A stretch of DNA of 40,777 nucleotides from an uncultured Candidatus Saccharibacteria bacterium (GTDB taxonomy: Bacteria > Patescibacteriota > Saccharimonadia > Saccharimonadales > Saccharimonadaceae): positions 1-40,777 of the forward strand of contig CALLZM010000014.1 in the NCBI GenBank assembly GCA_937858705.1, written 5' to 3'. The notes under the pieces were generated by a model. It was not told where the DNA came from. It ran no database searches and worked only from the letters and a program-made list of their open reading frames with translations. Both the position numbers and the translations under genes were made by a program. Shown here piece after piece: positions 16,199 to 24,346 of this stretch; within the stretch, counting starts at the first letter, position 1; each line of letters begins with the position of its first letter.

Positions 16199-16227
16199 AT
16201 GATAGCACTGAATGGGGGGGGGTGCAA
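16199..16227 (-). promoter_or_regulatory. Promoter of pilin copy B with poly-G spacer
   Basis: -35 TTGCAC (16222-16227), spacer of exactly 17 nt, extended -10 TGC-TATCAT (16199-16204). The spacer includes nine consecutive G (16214-16222, the last overlapping the -35). Slippage would change the -35/-10 spacing. Confidence 0.65.
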
Positions 16228-16246
16228 GAGGTCCATGTAGCTTTAG

Positions 16247-16699
16247 TTAACAGCCACCACCGAATGAGACACCGATAGGGTTTGCCGCAGTATTTTTCGT
16301 ATAGTCCCAGTAGTAAGTCATCCCGCCATTGCTGCATAGGCGGTACACAACTGCCTTGCCACTCTTGTAAGTATTTTGGTTGCTCGCCCCATTGGTACCA
16401 CTACCGTTTACCCACGATATGAAGGCAGAAGTATCGGTAAGCTTGGCTTCAGCAACAGTTGTGGTTTGCAGGTTTGTAAGTGTTGGCCAGGTAGAATAGA
16501 CGGAGTACCATCCTTTTGCTTTGAGGGCTCCCTGTGAAGCAAGCGTTTCTCCCGATGCTGTCATATTGTTATTCTTGGCAGAATTGTAACTTGTTACTAC
16601 GAGGGCGGTGATGATGGCAACGACGGCGATAACAATCACTAGCTCAACAACAGTGAAGCCGGTGGATGCGTTTTGTCGATGACGAAGTAAACTTGACAT
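16247..16699 (-). CDS. Type IV prepilin-like protein
   Basis: A 150-aa prepilin. The 14-residue leader ends in ASTG, followed by FTVVELVIVIAVVAIITALVV. The globular region resembles copy B (VAEAKLTDTSAFISWVNGSG, then YKSGKAVVYRLCSNGG, C-terminal GGGC), with a probable disulfide pair. It starts 5 nt after the stop of the large minor pilin, so it is the last gene of a four-gene operon running from 19668 to 16247. Confidence 0.88.
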   Translation of the reverse strand: MSSLLRHRQNASTGFTVVELVIVIAVVAIITALVVTSYNSAKNNNMTASGETLASQGALKAKGWYSVYSTWPTLTNLQTTTVAEAKLTDTSAFISWVNGSGTNGASNQNTYKSGKAVVYRLCSNGGMTYYWDYTKNTAANPIGVSFGGGC

Positions 16700-16704
16700 A
16701 TGGG

Positions 16705-18735
16705 TTATCCTGCAATGAAAGTTATGTTATCGAGAGATATCCAGCCGTTGGTGATGCCAGAATCGGTCAGTATGATATCTCCATTGGTGTTAACATCTAC
16801 CCTGACGCTTTTCTCGGCATTGCTATTTACGCCCAGGCCAATTATTCTTGTGCTTGGGCGGAAGCCCGTGGGGAGGTTGGCGATAGTAGTTGGGTTTGTG
16901 ATGGTACCACTCTTGATCATTCCCGATAGAGTAACAATATTTCCAGATTTTGTGTAAGACGGCGGCGCATATCCGCCAGTTCCGTAGTCTACCCAACCAT
17001 TTTGGAGTGTTAAGTTGGTAATTGTGCCAGTGTAAGCACCGGAGTAGTAGGCGATACTTGGTGCGAGCCAGCTCACTAAGTAGTTTCTCCAGGACAGTTT
17101 AGATCTTTGGTTGGCATCTTGAACGGTTATAGCAGTTGATGCCTGGCCTCCATGGTCATGAACGGGGAATAGCCTCGAGTATACACTTCTAGTTGCGGTA
17201 GTTGGGAAGTGAGAAATGAGATCGTAGTTAGGAGGGGTGCCAGAGATATTTTTCTTAATAAGTCCTTCAATATGCACTCTGTTTGTTGGGTCAACACAAG
17301 CTCGTAGCGGTCCCCATGAACTACCGTAGTTGGCCCAGTTGGAAGAAGCATAAGTGAGGTTCGACCAAGTGCAGCTAGAACCAGTTGGCATGAATCGAAT
17401 ATTGTCCAGTGATATCCAGCCCGTATTGCCATTTCTGTATAGTATAGAGCCGTCAGTGAGGATATCTATGCGCCCTGTAGTATTCGATCCATTTTTTGTG
17501 AGATAAATATTCCTCTGGCTGGGGCGGTATCCTGGAGGGAGGACGGCTATGACATCATTTTCTGGTACACTGCCCGTTTTCTTGACAAGGCCGCGCAAAA
17601 ATATTTCGCCATTGGTTGCTTTTGTAAAACCGAGTGCATATCCTGCTGAATAGATCTCCCAGTCGTTATCTAAGTTTAAACCGTCCCATAAAGGTGTCTT
17701 AGCTGAATAACTAACGGCACTCGATGATCCTGCGATATTTTTTGCCGTCACCTCTACCGATACTTGCTTATCATGCCCAGCATTGACGGTGTATTCAGTT
17801 TCAATGCTGTTTGATAGGCCATTTTGCCATGCGCCGCTATCGATCCGATAGCGAAAATCATAAAAGTTTGAGCCAGGTAATCCACTCCAATCAAAGGTAA
17901 CTGTAGCGGGTCCTAGGAATGTATGGGTGATCTGCGGGCTGGTGGGTGCTACGGCCAAATCCTTGGTGGGATTGATTTTTGTAGCACGAACCGCAGCAGT
18001 GACATCTATAGAATCACCAGCGATAGTAGAGCTACTAGTGAGGCTTACTTGAATGGAGTCAGCTTGGAGAATCTGTGACCCAGTGACGGCTGTAGTGCTA
18101 CTAGGGCTAGAGTAGTAAGTAGTGGTTATGGCGCTGACATTTTTTAGCACCTCAGTATCTTCAGCTGGACAAGCAGTAGTTATTACTTTGCACGACTTTT
18201 TTTGCCACGGCGTATCGCATACTTGGTTAGAATCATTGGTGTTATAGCTTGGAACAACGGTTCGCTTCTTGAGCGTTGTGCCGTCTATGAAATAGATAAT
18301 TAGTATTTGCAGGGGATTATTCAGCTCTTTATTGCCTGAACATGCGAAAGGCTGGTTGTTGTAATACACTTGTTTTCGGGCGGAGTTGTAGGGGTTGTTG
18401 GTAGTGGCATTTTGTTGCAGTATAAGATATTTGCTTGTATCATTAAAATCACCCGATCCGTTGAATCCGTTATTGACACCTTGAGGAGAAGCGATATTGG
18501 TTGTTTTAGTGAGTGCTCCGGTGCTGATACGAATATCTTGCTCAATTTGATCGAGGGCTGCCTGGACGCTAAAAGTAGCATCGACTCGTGCTTTTGATTT
18601 TATGGCATCGCCAGTGAGAATAGTCAAGAATCCGATGACAATACCAATCGTTATCATAACAAGGGGGACTACTACCGCTACTTCCACTAGTGTGAACCCA
18701 CGGTTTTGCCTGTGACTATCGTGTAAGGATGGCAT
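16705..18735 (-). CDS. Large minor prepilin (PilW-like) with fibronectin-like domain and three C-terminal tail-fibre-like modules
   Basis: A 676-aa prepilin. The leader MPSLHDSHRQNRG precedes FTLVEVAVVVPLVMITIGIV. Residues about 35-265 resemble the PilW/PilV-type minor-pilin head with a likely disulfide loop (CDTPWQKKSCKVITTAC). A fibronectin-III-like segment follows (about 270-360). The C-terminal part of about 320 residues consists of three related modules of 100-110 aa. Modules 1 and 3 share GLVKK/GMIKSG, then LPPGYRPS/LPTGFRPS, a dG-strand, and GWISLDNI near the end; module 2 is more diverged. Such modules, as I remember them, occur in phage tail-fibre and spike tips. A pilus-tip adhesin is the natural reading, by inference. 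The start is the ATG at 18735 inside the preceding gene (20-nt overlap). Confidence 0.82.
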   Translation of the reverse strand: MPSLHDSHRQNRGFTLVEVAVVVPLVMITIGIVIGFLTILTGDAIKSKARVDATFSVQAALDQIEQDIRISTGALTKTTNIASPQGVNNGFNGSGDFNDTSKYLILQQNATTNNPYNSARKQVYYNNQPFACSGNKELNNPLQILIIYFIDGTTLKKRTVVPSYNTNDSNQVCDTPWQKKSCKVITTACPAEDTEVLKNVSAITTTYYSSPSSTTAVTGSQILQADSIQVSLTSSSTIAGDSIDVTAAVRATKINPTKDLAVAPTSPQITHTFLGPATVTFDWSGLPGSNFYDFRYRIDSGAWQNGLSNSIETEYTVNAGHDKQVSVEVTAKNIAGSSSAVSYSAKTPLWDGLNLDNDWEIYSAGYALGFTKATNGEIFLRGLVKKTGSVPENDVIAVLPPGYRPSQRNIYLTKNGSNTTGRIDILTDGSILYRNGNTGWISLDNIRFMPTGSSCTWSNLTYASSNWANYGSSWGPLRACVDPTNRVHIEGLIKKNISGTPPNYDLISHFPTTATRSVYSRLFPVHDHGGQASTAITVQDANQRSKLSWRNYLVSWLAPSIAYYSGAYTGTITNLTLQNGWVDYGTGGYAPPSYTKSGNIVTLSGMIKSGTITNPTTIANLPTGFRPSTRIIGLGVNSNAEKSVRVDVNTNGDIILTDSGITNGWISLDNITFIAG

Positions 18736-19111
18736 GAGATACTTTCTCGGTAGCACCGCTGCTATTTTTGTATTCTACATAGGCCGTGATTCGTTTTAGA
18801 GTAGTGGTCGTACCGTAAGGACAAGAGATAACCACTCTTAACTGAGGGCTGGCGAGCCCTGAATTACTGCTTGGTAAGAGAGAATTAGCATTTACGGGAC
18901 CAGAGGCAGTACAGTTATTGACTGTTTGGTCGGCATATTGTCGTAATGCTTGGTAAGCATAGTTACTGGCGATGGCTTGTTCACGACTTTCAGTGCTGTT
19001 ATTGAGCACTATACCGTACACTTGATATGCTCCAGCGATAAAGAGCACTGCGATAAAGAGTGTAATAAGTACTTCGACTGCTGTAAAACCAATTTGCTGC
19101 TGGTGGTTCAT
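18716..19111 (-). CDS. Minor prepilin (PilV-like)
   Basis: A 131-aa prepilin with a short leader, MNHQQQIG, and then FTAVEVLITLFIAVLFIAGAY. The head has two Cys (NNCTASG, VISCPYG). The size, and the position between a PilE/FimT-like gene and a PilW-like gene, match minor-pilin operons that prime pilus assembly. It overlaps the previous gene by ATGA and the next by 20 nt. Confidence 0.82.
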   Translation of the reverse strand: MNHQQQIGFTAVEVLITLFIAVLFIAGAYQVYGIVLNNSTESREQAIASNYAYQALRQYADQTVNNCTASGPVNANSLLPSSNSGLASPQLRVVISCPYGTTTTLKRITAYVEYKNSSGATEKVSHAILTR

Positions 19112-19668
19112 CGGTTTTTGCTCGTTATTTTTTGTATGGTATTGTCGACTTCTGAGCGATAATATAGGTTAAAAGCTCGGCATTCACTGGAAGGTAAATT
19201 ACATAGTACATAGGTGTCGCTACTGTTAAGAGCGAGTGGTTGATAGATGAAAGTATTCAGCGCTGGCGTTTGCGCAGTGGCAGTTCTGGCGACGGCTATG
19301 CTGTATCCGGTTGCGCCTGGGGCTTTCAGGTTTTTACTATCGAAGCCATCGTTGCCGAATAATGCCTCGAGTTTTACGATGTTGATCGGCCACGGATTGG
19401 CTGTCGAGTCGGCAGTACAGCCAGTATTACAGCTATCGGCGATAACACTAACTCTAGGATAAGTACCAGCTTCGACGGGAGGAGCAGTATTGCCATGACT
19501 ATACATACTTTCTAGATAGCGAGCGATGTTTTCGGCTTTTGTTCTTCGTTCGGTATCTCTGGCGTTTTGTTGAGTTTGGCTAAATCGAGCTACACCGATG
19601 GCCGCTAAGATACCAATAACAGTGATAACGATAACTAACTCAACGATCGAAAATCCACGGCCCTTCAT
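19108..19668 (-). CDS. Prepilin, first gene of the minor pilin operon
   Basis: A 186-aa prepilin. The leader MKGRG is followed by FSIVELVIVITVIGILAAIGV, then a RFSQTQQNARDTERRTKAEN helix typical of pilin/pseudopilin N-terminal domains. The head has two close Cys (SCNTGC) and a later pair (LCNLPSSEC). The ATG lies 8 nt after a TATGCT box, so translation is probably leaderless. It couples by ATGA to the next prepilin gene. Confidence 0.87.
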   Translation of the reverse strand: MKGRGFSIVELVIVITVIGILAAIGVARFSQTQQNARDTERRTKAENIARYLESMYSHGNTAPPVEAGTYPRVSVIADSCNTGCTADSTANPWPINIVKLEALFGNDGFDSKNLKAPGATGYSIAVARTATAQTPALNTFIYQPLALNSSDTYVLCNLPSSECRAFNLYYRSEVDNTIQKITSKNR

Positions 19669-19676
19669 TAGTATTT

Positions 19677-19682
19677 AGCATA
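19677..19682 (-). promoter_or_regulatory. -10 box of the minor pilin operon
   Basis: TATGCT ending 8 nt before the ATG at 19668. No TGN extension is visible. Confidence 0.45.
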
Positions 19683-19704
19683 TGCTTTTTTGGACAAAAA
19701 AGCA
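19683..19704. terminator. Hairpin after murB
   Basis: A perfect 9-bp stem (TGCTTTTTT/AAAAAAGCA) with loop GGAC, just after the murB stop. No separate T-run follows on the minus strand, but the stem itself is A/T-rich. Confidence 0.45.
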
Positions 19705-19707
19705 AGG

Positions 19708-20727
19708 TTAAATCTCGAGTGGCTCTTGCTCAATGCCAATGCGAAACATATCGCGAACTGCCTGAATGATTTCTTGGCGAGCAGCTGCAAGGTCGGCATA
19801 GCTGGTAGCCGATTCGTTGATAAGTACCAGAGCGTTTTTATCGTGAATGCGCATACCGTGTAGTAGTTTCCCCTTTAGGCCAACTTGTTCGATAAGCCAC
19901 CCGGTAGGTACTTTGTGCTGGTTGTTTGGCATATCGTATGCTGGCATATCGGGAAATTCTTTCATGATATCTTGATAGAGCCAATCATCGATAATAGCAT
20001 TTTTGAAGAACGAGCCTGTATTTGGCCGTTCCTGCGGATCGGGGAGCTTATCGGCACGAATTGCTACGACGGCATCGCGAATAATTTGCGGTGAGTAGAG
20101 AGATACATGGTGCTCTTCAAAATAGTTTTCGATAGCAGTGTAAAATGGCGGTTCAGGGGGATTTTTTGAAAGGCGAATAGTCACGGCAACAATAGCATAT
20201 TGATGTGCAGCCGAACCTCTAAATATACTGTGACGGTACGAAAAACCGCAATCGTCGTTCGAAAGAGTTACAAATTGCTGTGATGGTATGTGGTAGGCAT
20301 CGACGGCCTCGATAGCTTCCGATACCTCTTGGCCGTAGGCACCAATATTTTGCACTGGCGCTGCGCCAACTGTACCAGGAATTGCCGATAGCGCCTCAAT
20401 ACCACTGAGCCGCAGCTCAACCGTTTTTCGTACTGTTTCATCCCAATTCTCCCCTCCGCCAATCTTGATAGCGGTGTAGCTAGGAGTATCTTCTATGACT
20501 TGCCAGCCCATGATGCGATTGCGAATAACTAAACCGTTAAACCCCTCATCTCGAGCAATAGTATTGCTACCGCCACCGAGGATAAAGATAGGAAGTTGTT
20601 GTCCGCTAGCTCGTTCACATAACTCCATCATGTCTTCGGGCGAATGAGCTTCAGCCATAAACCGTGCCTTACCTCCAAGACGCATAGTGGTATAGGTTTG
20701 AAGCGAGATGCCAGTATGAATTTCCAT
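19708..20727 (-). CDS. murB: UDP-N-acetylenolpyruvoylglucosamine reductase
   Basis: A 339-aa FAD-dependent reductase completing UDP-MurNAc synthesis after MurA. Visible motifs: FILGGGSN (FAD diphosphate), SAIPGTVGAAPVQNIGAYGQE, CGFSYRHSIFR with the Tyr/Arg pair of type I MurB, and RPNTGSFFKN with the proton-donor Ser. The length and the GFSYR segment fit the E. coli-like type I branch. The ATG at 20727 is preferred over the longer frame at 20772 because a TGG-TATTAT box lies 8 nt upstream and the extra residues have no counterpart in MurB. It is divergent from the phosphoribosyltransferase gene. Confidence 0.93.
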   Translation of the reverse strand: MEIHTGISLQTYTTMRLGGKARFMAEAHSPEDMMELCERASGQQLPIFILGGGSNTIARDEGFNGLVIRNRIMGWQVIEDTPSYTAIKIGGGENWDETVRKTVELRLSGIEALSAIPGTVGAAPVQNIGAYGQEVSEAIEAVDAYHIPSQQFVTLSNDDCGFSYRHSIFRGSAAHQYAIVAVTIRLSKNPPEPPFYTAIENYFEEHHVSLYSPQIIRDAVVAIRADKLPDPQERPNTGSFFKNAIIDDWLYQDIMKEFPDMPAYDMPNNQHKVPTGWLIEQVGLKGKLLHGMRIHDKNALVLINESATSYADLAAARQEIIQAVRDMFRIGIEQEPLEI

Positions 20728-20735
20728 ATATGGTA

Positions 20736-20741
20736 ATAATA
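20736..20741 (-). promoter_or_regulatory. Extended -10 box of murB
   Basis: TGG-TATTAT, 8 nt before the ATG. Confidence 0.55.
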
Positions 20742-20779
20742 CCACATGCGGCATACTTCTATTTATAGACACTGTTCTA

Positions 20780-20785
20780 TATACT
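20780..20785 (+). promoter_or_regulatory. -10 box of the phosphoribosyltransferase operon
   Basis: TATACT ending 7 nt before the ATG at 20793; this spacing selects that ATG over the one at 20787. Confidence 0.5.
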
Positions 20786-20792
20786 AATGTGT

Positions 20793-21365
20793 ATGCTTAA
20801 AAATTATACAAAACTTGCATCGGCAGAAGAGATTGACCAGATGATTGGCGGGTTGGCTCGAAAAATCATAGCAGACTATCCTGAAACATCGCCGCTATTT
20901 GTGGTGTTGCTCCGAGGCGCTGCGCCATTTGCTAGTAAATTGGCGTTTGCTTTGACCAGGATTGAACCGAACTATCATCCAGACTTAGATTATATGCTCG
21001 TGAGTACCTATGGTAAGGATCATCATGCCAAGGAGCCTGTCATAGTTGCCGATCTTGCTCCAGACACACAGGTGGCTGGAAGAACAGTTATCGTTCTTGA
21101 TGATGTGATTGATTTGGGTGTGACCTCTGATTTTGTAAAGGAAATACTCGTAGAGCGAGGCGCTCAAGAGGTGAAATTGGCAGTGTTTGCCTCAAAAGCA
21201 GTACCATCACGACAATCTCAGGCGGACTACTGCTGTATGGCCGTTGGCGACAAATGGTTAGTAGGGTTTGGCCTCGATGATGCTACTGTGGCACATGAAG
21301 GATATCGCTGGCTCGATGAGCTGTATGAAATAAAAAAGAAAATATCGCTGGAAAACCAGTCATGA
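20793..21365 (+). CDS. Purine-type phosphoribosyltransferase (Hpt-like)
   Basis: A 190-aa type I PRTase. The PRPP loop is VIVLDDVIDLGVTS (about 104-117), the hypoxanthine-PRTase pattern of an acidic pair followed by D-x-G-x-T. The N-terminal LFVVLLRGAAPFASKLAFAL and the C-terminal WLVGFGLDD fit HPRT, which converts hypoxanthine or guanine plus PRPP to IMP or GMP. Substrate choice is not certain from sequence. Purine salvage is expected in an organism with a reduced genome. It is coupled by ATGA overlap to the MFS gene. Confidence 0.8.
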   Translation: MLKNYTKLASAEEIDQMIGGLARKIIADYPETSPLFVVLLRGAAPFASKLAFALTRIEPNYHPDLDYMLVSTYGKDHHAKEPVIVADLAPDTQVAGRTVIVLDDVIDLGVTSDFVKEILVERGAQEVKLAVFASKAVPSRQSQADYCCMAVGDKWLVGFGLDDATVAHEGYRWLDELYEIKKKISLENQS

Positions 21366-23041
21366 TGCATCATCTCTCAACTAAAACGAAGCTCATAGTC
21401 ATGGGCGCAACCATGAGCGCGCTCTTCTTGGTGGCGCTGGACCAGACTATCATTGCGACTGCACTGACTGCCATTGTTGAAGAATTTGGGAGCTATTCGA
21501 GCCTTGGCTTTATCGTTACTGCGTATTTGTTGATGACGACAGTGACCGTTCCTCTTGCTGGTAAGCTTGGCGACATGTATGGCCGCAAGCCGCTCCTGAT
21601 CACTGGAGTAGCTATATTTACCATCGGCTCGTTGCTGAGTGGCATGGCGCCATCGATTGAATGGCTTATCGCATGGCGAGCGCTTCAGGGTATTGGCGGA
21701 GGTATTATTACCGCGAATGCGTTTACTATTGTTGGTGATCTTTTTGCGCCTCGAGAACGCGGTAAATGGCAAGGGCTTATCGGTGCAGTATTTGGTATGA
21801 GTTCGGTCATCGGACCACTATTGGGCGGTTGGCTAACTGATGGGCAGGTACTTTTTGGTATGACGACAAATTGGCGTTGGACATTTCTGATCAATGTGCC
21901 GATCGGTATTATCGCTACTATTCTCATCGCTCGGTTTTCTCCAAAAATCAAGCATGACAGTGTCCATAAACCAGATTATTTGGGGGCACTTTGTATCACC
22001 GTTGCACTATCGGCATTAGTACTAGCGGTCGACAATACAGAGATTATCTTTAGCTCACTGATTGATGGCGGAGTGAGCCTCGGTTTGATAAAGGGAATAC
22101 TCTTCACGGTGGCGATTGTGGCGGCTGCAGCGTTCATTCAAACTGAGCGAAAAGCCAAACAGCCTATTTTGCCGCTGCGATTTTTCAAAAATCGTACTTA
22201 TAGCCTCATTATCATCGCGTCGCTACTATTTGGAGCTGCGTTTATGGGCGCGATTTTGTACCTAACGCAATTTAATCAGCAGGTGTTTGGTGCTGACGCA
22301 TCAGGTGCGGGATATATGTTACTGCCAATGGTGGGAGGTATGATGGTTAGCTCTATCACTATTGGTCGATTGATTAGTCGAATTGGCAGGTACAAGCAGT
22401 TTATTATTGCTGGTTTTGCGATGACGACGCTCAGTGTGCTAGCATTGCTGACAATGCAGCCAGACTCACCGTATTGGCACGAAGCGCTTATTATGGTGCT
22501 AGCAGGGCTTGGTATGGGCATGTGTATGCCGATTTTAAGCCTTGCAGTGCAAAATGAGTTTACGCAAAAAGATCTTGGTGCGGCAACGGCGAGTGTTCAG
22601 CTTTTCCGGGGGCTTGGCTCGACCGTCGGTACGGCGCTATTTGCTGGCGTACTAACGGCTAGCTTCATGCAAAGTATTGGCGCTCCAGAATCGATTGCAT
22701 ATGTTGCAACACTAAAGAAATCACCTGAATCTGCCAAAATGCTTGAAGGAGAGATCAATGCCGATACGCTACTCCAAATAAATATGCGTAAAGAAGCTAT
22801 CACTAAAGGCGCCGAGGAGAATTTTGCGACGATGCCATCAGGCGTAGCCGAGCCAGCACGACAGCAATTCAGCGAACAGCAACAGGAATTTAGTGATAAA
22901 GTAGTCCGGGCGTTTACAGATGCGTTGCATCATATCTTTGCTATCGGGGCTGTTCTGATGGCAATTGCCTTGGTGGCTGTTAGCTTTATCAAAGACAAGA
23001 AGTTGCGAGATGCACCAACACGGGCGACTATTGGTGAGTAA
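21362..23041 (+). CDS. MFS drug exporter, DHA2 (14-TM) family
   Basis: A 559-aa membrane protein. Motif D1-like LDQTIIATALTAIVEEF lies in the first membrane segment. Motif A is GKLGDMYGRKP, motif B-like is WRALQGIGGG, and motif C is GAVFGMSSVIGPLLGGWL, characteristic of DHA2 antiporters (EmrB/QacA type). About 14 hydrophobic segments are visible, plus a soluble loop rich in E, Q and K (about 455-520) before the last segment. Proton-driven multidrug export is the family role; the substrate is unknown. It is co-transcribed with the phosphoribosyltransferase through an ATGA overlap. Confidence 0.88.
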   Translation: MMHHLSTKTKLIVMGATMSALFLVALDQTIIATALTAIVEEFGSYSSLGFIVTAYLLMTTVTVPLAGKLGDMYGRKPLLITGVAIFTIGSLLSGMAPSIEWLIAWRALQGIGGGIITANAFTIVGDLFAPRERGKWQGLIGAVFGMSSVIGPLLGGWLTDGQVLFGMTTNWRWTFLINVPIGIIATILIARFSPKIKHDSVHKPDYLGALCITVALSALVLAVDNTEIIFSSLIDGGVSLGLIKGILFTVAIVAAAAFIQTERKAKQPILPLRFFKNRTYSLIIIASLLFGAAFMGAILYLTQFNQQVFGADASGAGYMLLPMVGGMMVSSITIGRLISRIGRYKQFIIAGFAMTTLSVLALLTMQPDSPYWHEALIMVLAGLGMGMCMPILSLAVQNEFTQKDLGAATASVQLFRGLGSTVGTALFAGVLTASFMQSIGAPESIAYVATLKKSPESAKMLEGEINADTLLQINMRKEAITKGAEENFATMPSGVAEPARQQFSEQQQEFSDKVVRAFTDALHHIFAIGAVLMAIALVAVSFIKDKKLRDAPTRATIGE

Positions 23042-23112
23042 CCACGCACGATTATAGAATATCGATGTAAATAAAACTACATTCAAAACCGAGAAATAAA
23101 CAGATACAAATA

Positions 23113-23141
23113 TTGACTTTTTTGTCTCACTATGCTATAAT
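23113..23141 (+). promoter_or_regulatory. Consensus-like sigma70 promoter
   Basis: -35 TTGACT (23113-23118), spacer of 17 nt, extended -10 TGC-TATAAT (23136-23141). One of the best promoters in the window, yet no large gene follows before the terminator at 23443. Confidence 0.8.
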
Positions 23142-23147
23142 GAAAAG

Positions 23148-23442
23148 ATAGGCTTGACTCAAAATGCTTCATTTTGGTAAGATACTCTTTGTGTCTGGTG
23201 GCGTTTAGCTCATTGAGGAGAGAAATAAAAGGTCGAATCAACGTCTTATGGTAGCCAGGCAAGTACTAAATAAAGGAGTACAAAACACATGCCAATCGCA
23301 ATCGATTTTGCACCTTCACGGGGCAAAAGGGTCGCAGTGGATGTGGTGCCTGCCAAATGGCAGCTGTATATCGCTCAATAATTAGCGTGTACGCTACGGC
23401 TCTCATGATAGGATAATATCCTAGGGCCAAATCCAAAAAAAG
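23148..23442 (+). ncRNA. Predicted short transcript with long leader (candidate regulatory RNA or small-protein mRNA)
   Basis: Bounded by the strong promoter at 23113-23141 and the terminator at 23443-23470, about 300 nt. It contains a small hairpin (CAAAAT/ATTTTG, 23159-23175), about 140 nt of leader before a 30-codon ORF with an SD, and a second small hairpin (AGGATA/TATCCT, about 23409-23422). It matches no RNA family I recognise; it is not tmRNA, RNase P or 6S by visible landmarks. Confidence 0.45.
23289..23381 (+). CDS. 30-aa small ORF with Shine-Dalgarno
   Basis: Starts MPIAIDFAPSRGKR and ends KWQLYIAQ. An AAAGGAG sequence lies about 10 nt before the ATG. There is no hydrophobic segment. 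It could be a real small protein or a leader peptide. An alternative overlapping 45-codon frame from 23248 lacks a usable SD. I recognise no family. Confidence 0.4.
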   Translation: MPIAIDFAPSRGKRVAVDVVPAKWQLYIAQ

Positions 23443-23470
23443 AAAACACCCCAAGGCACCGGGGTGTTTT
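23443..23470. terminator. Bidirectional terminator
   Basis: A 10-bp perfect stem AAAACACCCC/GGGGTGTTTT with an 8-nt loop; a T-rich tract follows on the minus strand (dsbA-like gene) and TTTT ends the stem on the plus strand. Confidence 0.8.
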
Positions 23471-23492
23471 ATATTGTCTATTGTTCTGCAGG

Positions 23493-24236
23493 TTATTCTT
23501 CGGTGACCTCGATGCCAGCTTTTTTGAACTCTGGCATAAGAATGAGTTTGATAAGATCGTCTGGGCTGGCGTAAATAGGGGTGGTATCTCGAGCTGCAGG
23601 AACGATCTTGCCGTCTTTGACATGCTGATCAACCTTTTTACCATTGATGAACAGTGAAGGGGTGCCCGTCACGCCACGGCTTTTGCCTATTGCTTGGTCG
23701 AAGTCGATTTTCTTGGATACAGCCTGAGAAGTCATGTCTTTTGCGAACTTTTCTTTATCGAGGCCGAGGTTAACAGCATATTCGGTGAATGTCTGGGCTC
23801 TTTCATTGGCATTGAGCCCCTGCCAGGCGGATTGGTTGGCAAACAGGACATCGTGCATTTCCCAATACTTATTTTGCAGACCAGCAGCTTCAGCGGCAGC
23901 GGCAGCGGCTCTGGCATTTGGGTGAAGGCTTGGAATAGGGAAGTTGCGGAATACGAAGCCTATTTTGTCTTTGTATTTTTCGGCCACTTGCTTTATGACT
24001 GGCGCGGACTGGGCGCAGCCAGGGCATTGATAGTCGGCATATTCAAATAGAAGCACCTTTGAGTCTGCTTTGCCAAGAACATGATCGCCAATTTGGCCAT
24101 TTTTCTCTGATGGTCCCTGAACGGTCGCAGCGTCAATGCTAGATACATCTATTTTCTCTCCCTTTGATAGAAATATTAAGCCACCGATGAACGCAACGAC
24201 TAGGCAGGCAAAAATTATCCAGGTTTTTTTAGTCAT
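23493..24236 (-). CDS. Membrane-anchored DsbA-like thiol oxidoreductase
   Basis: A 247-aa protein. An N-terminal membrane anchor (about residues 6-24) is followed by a DsbA/thioredoxin-fold domain. The active site CPGC is at 71-74 within YADYQCPGCAQ, and the cis-Pro loop is GVTGTPSLFINGKK. The helical insertion between them is of normal size for the DsbA_4/BdbD-like group. It acts outside the membrane, introducing disulfides, and the cysteine-containing pilins are plausible substrates. Start: ATG with a clear SD (AAAGGAG) about 11 nt upstream and an untranslated leader. It ends at a shared bidirectional terminator. Confidence 0.9.
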   Translation of the reverse strand: MTKKTWIIFACLVVAFIGGLIFLSKGEKIDVSSIDAATVQGPSEKNGQIGDHVLGKADSKVLLFEYADYQCPGCAQSAPVIKQVAEKYKDKIGFVFRNFPIPSLHPNARAAAAAAEAAGLQNKYWEMHDVLFANQSAWQGLNANERAQTFTEYAVNLGLDKEKFAKDMTSQAVSKKIDFDQAIGKSRGVTGTPSLFINGKKVDQHVKDGKIVPAARDTTPIYASPDDLIKLILMPEFKKAGIEVTEE

Positions 24237-24334
24237 GAGTGTATACCTCTCCTTTGAATTTACACAGTTATGATACTATTCTAGTGTATCACTATTGGTT
24301 AAGCTATGCCACGATAGAAATGGACGACAAATGA

Positions 24335-24340
24335 TACAAT
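24335..24340 (+). promoter_or_regulatory. Extended -10 box of the CBS protein gene
   Basis: TGA-TACAAT within GACAAATGATACAAT, 6 nt before the ATG. The same 15-nt block recurs before aspS. Confidence 0.65.
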
Positions 24341-24346
24341 ACATAC

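Noticed and set aside
23248-23385. 45-codon ORF overlapping the 30-aa ORF
   Set aside because: It has no SD at a usable distance and no -10 box near its ATG, whereas the 30-aa frame has an AAAGGAG upstream.
23148-23442. tmRNA, RNase P RNA or 6S RNA
   Set aside because: None of their conserved landmarks is visible.
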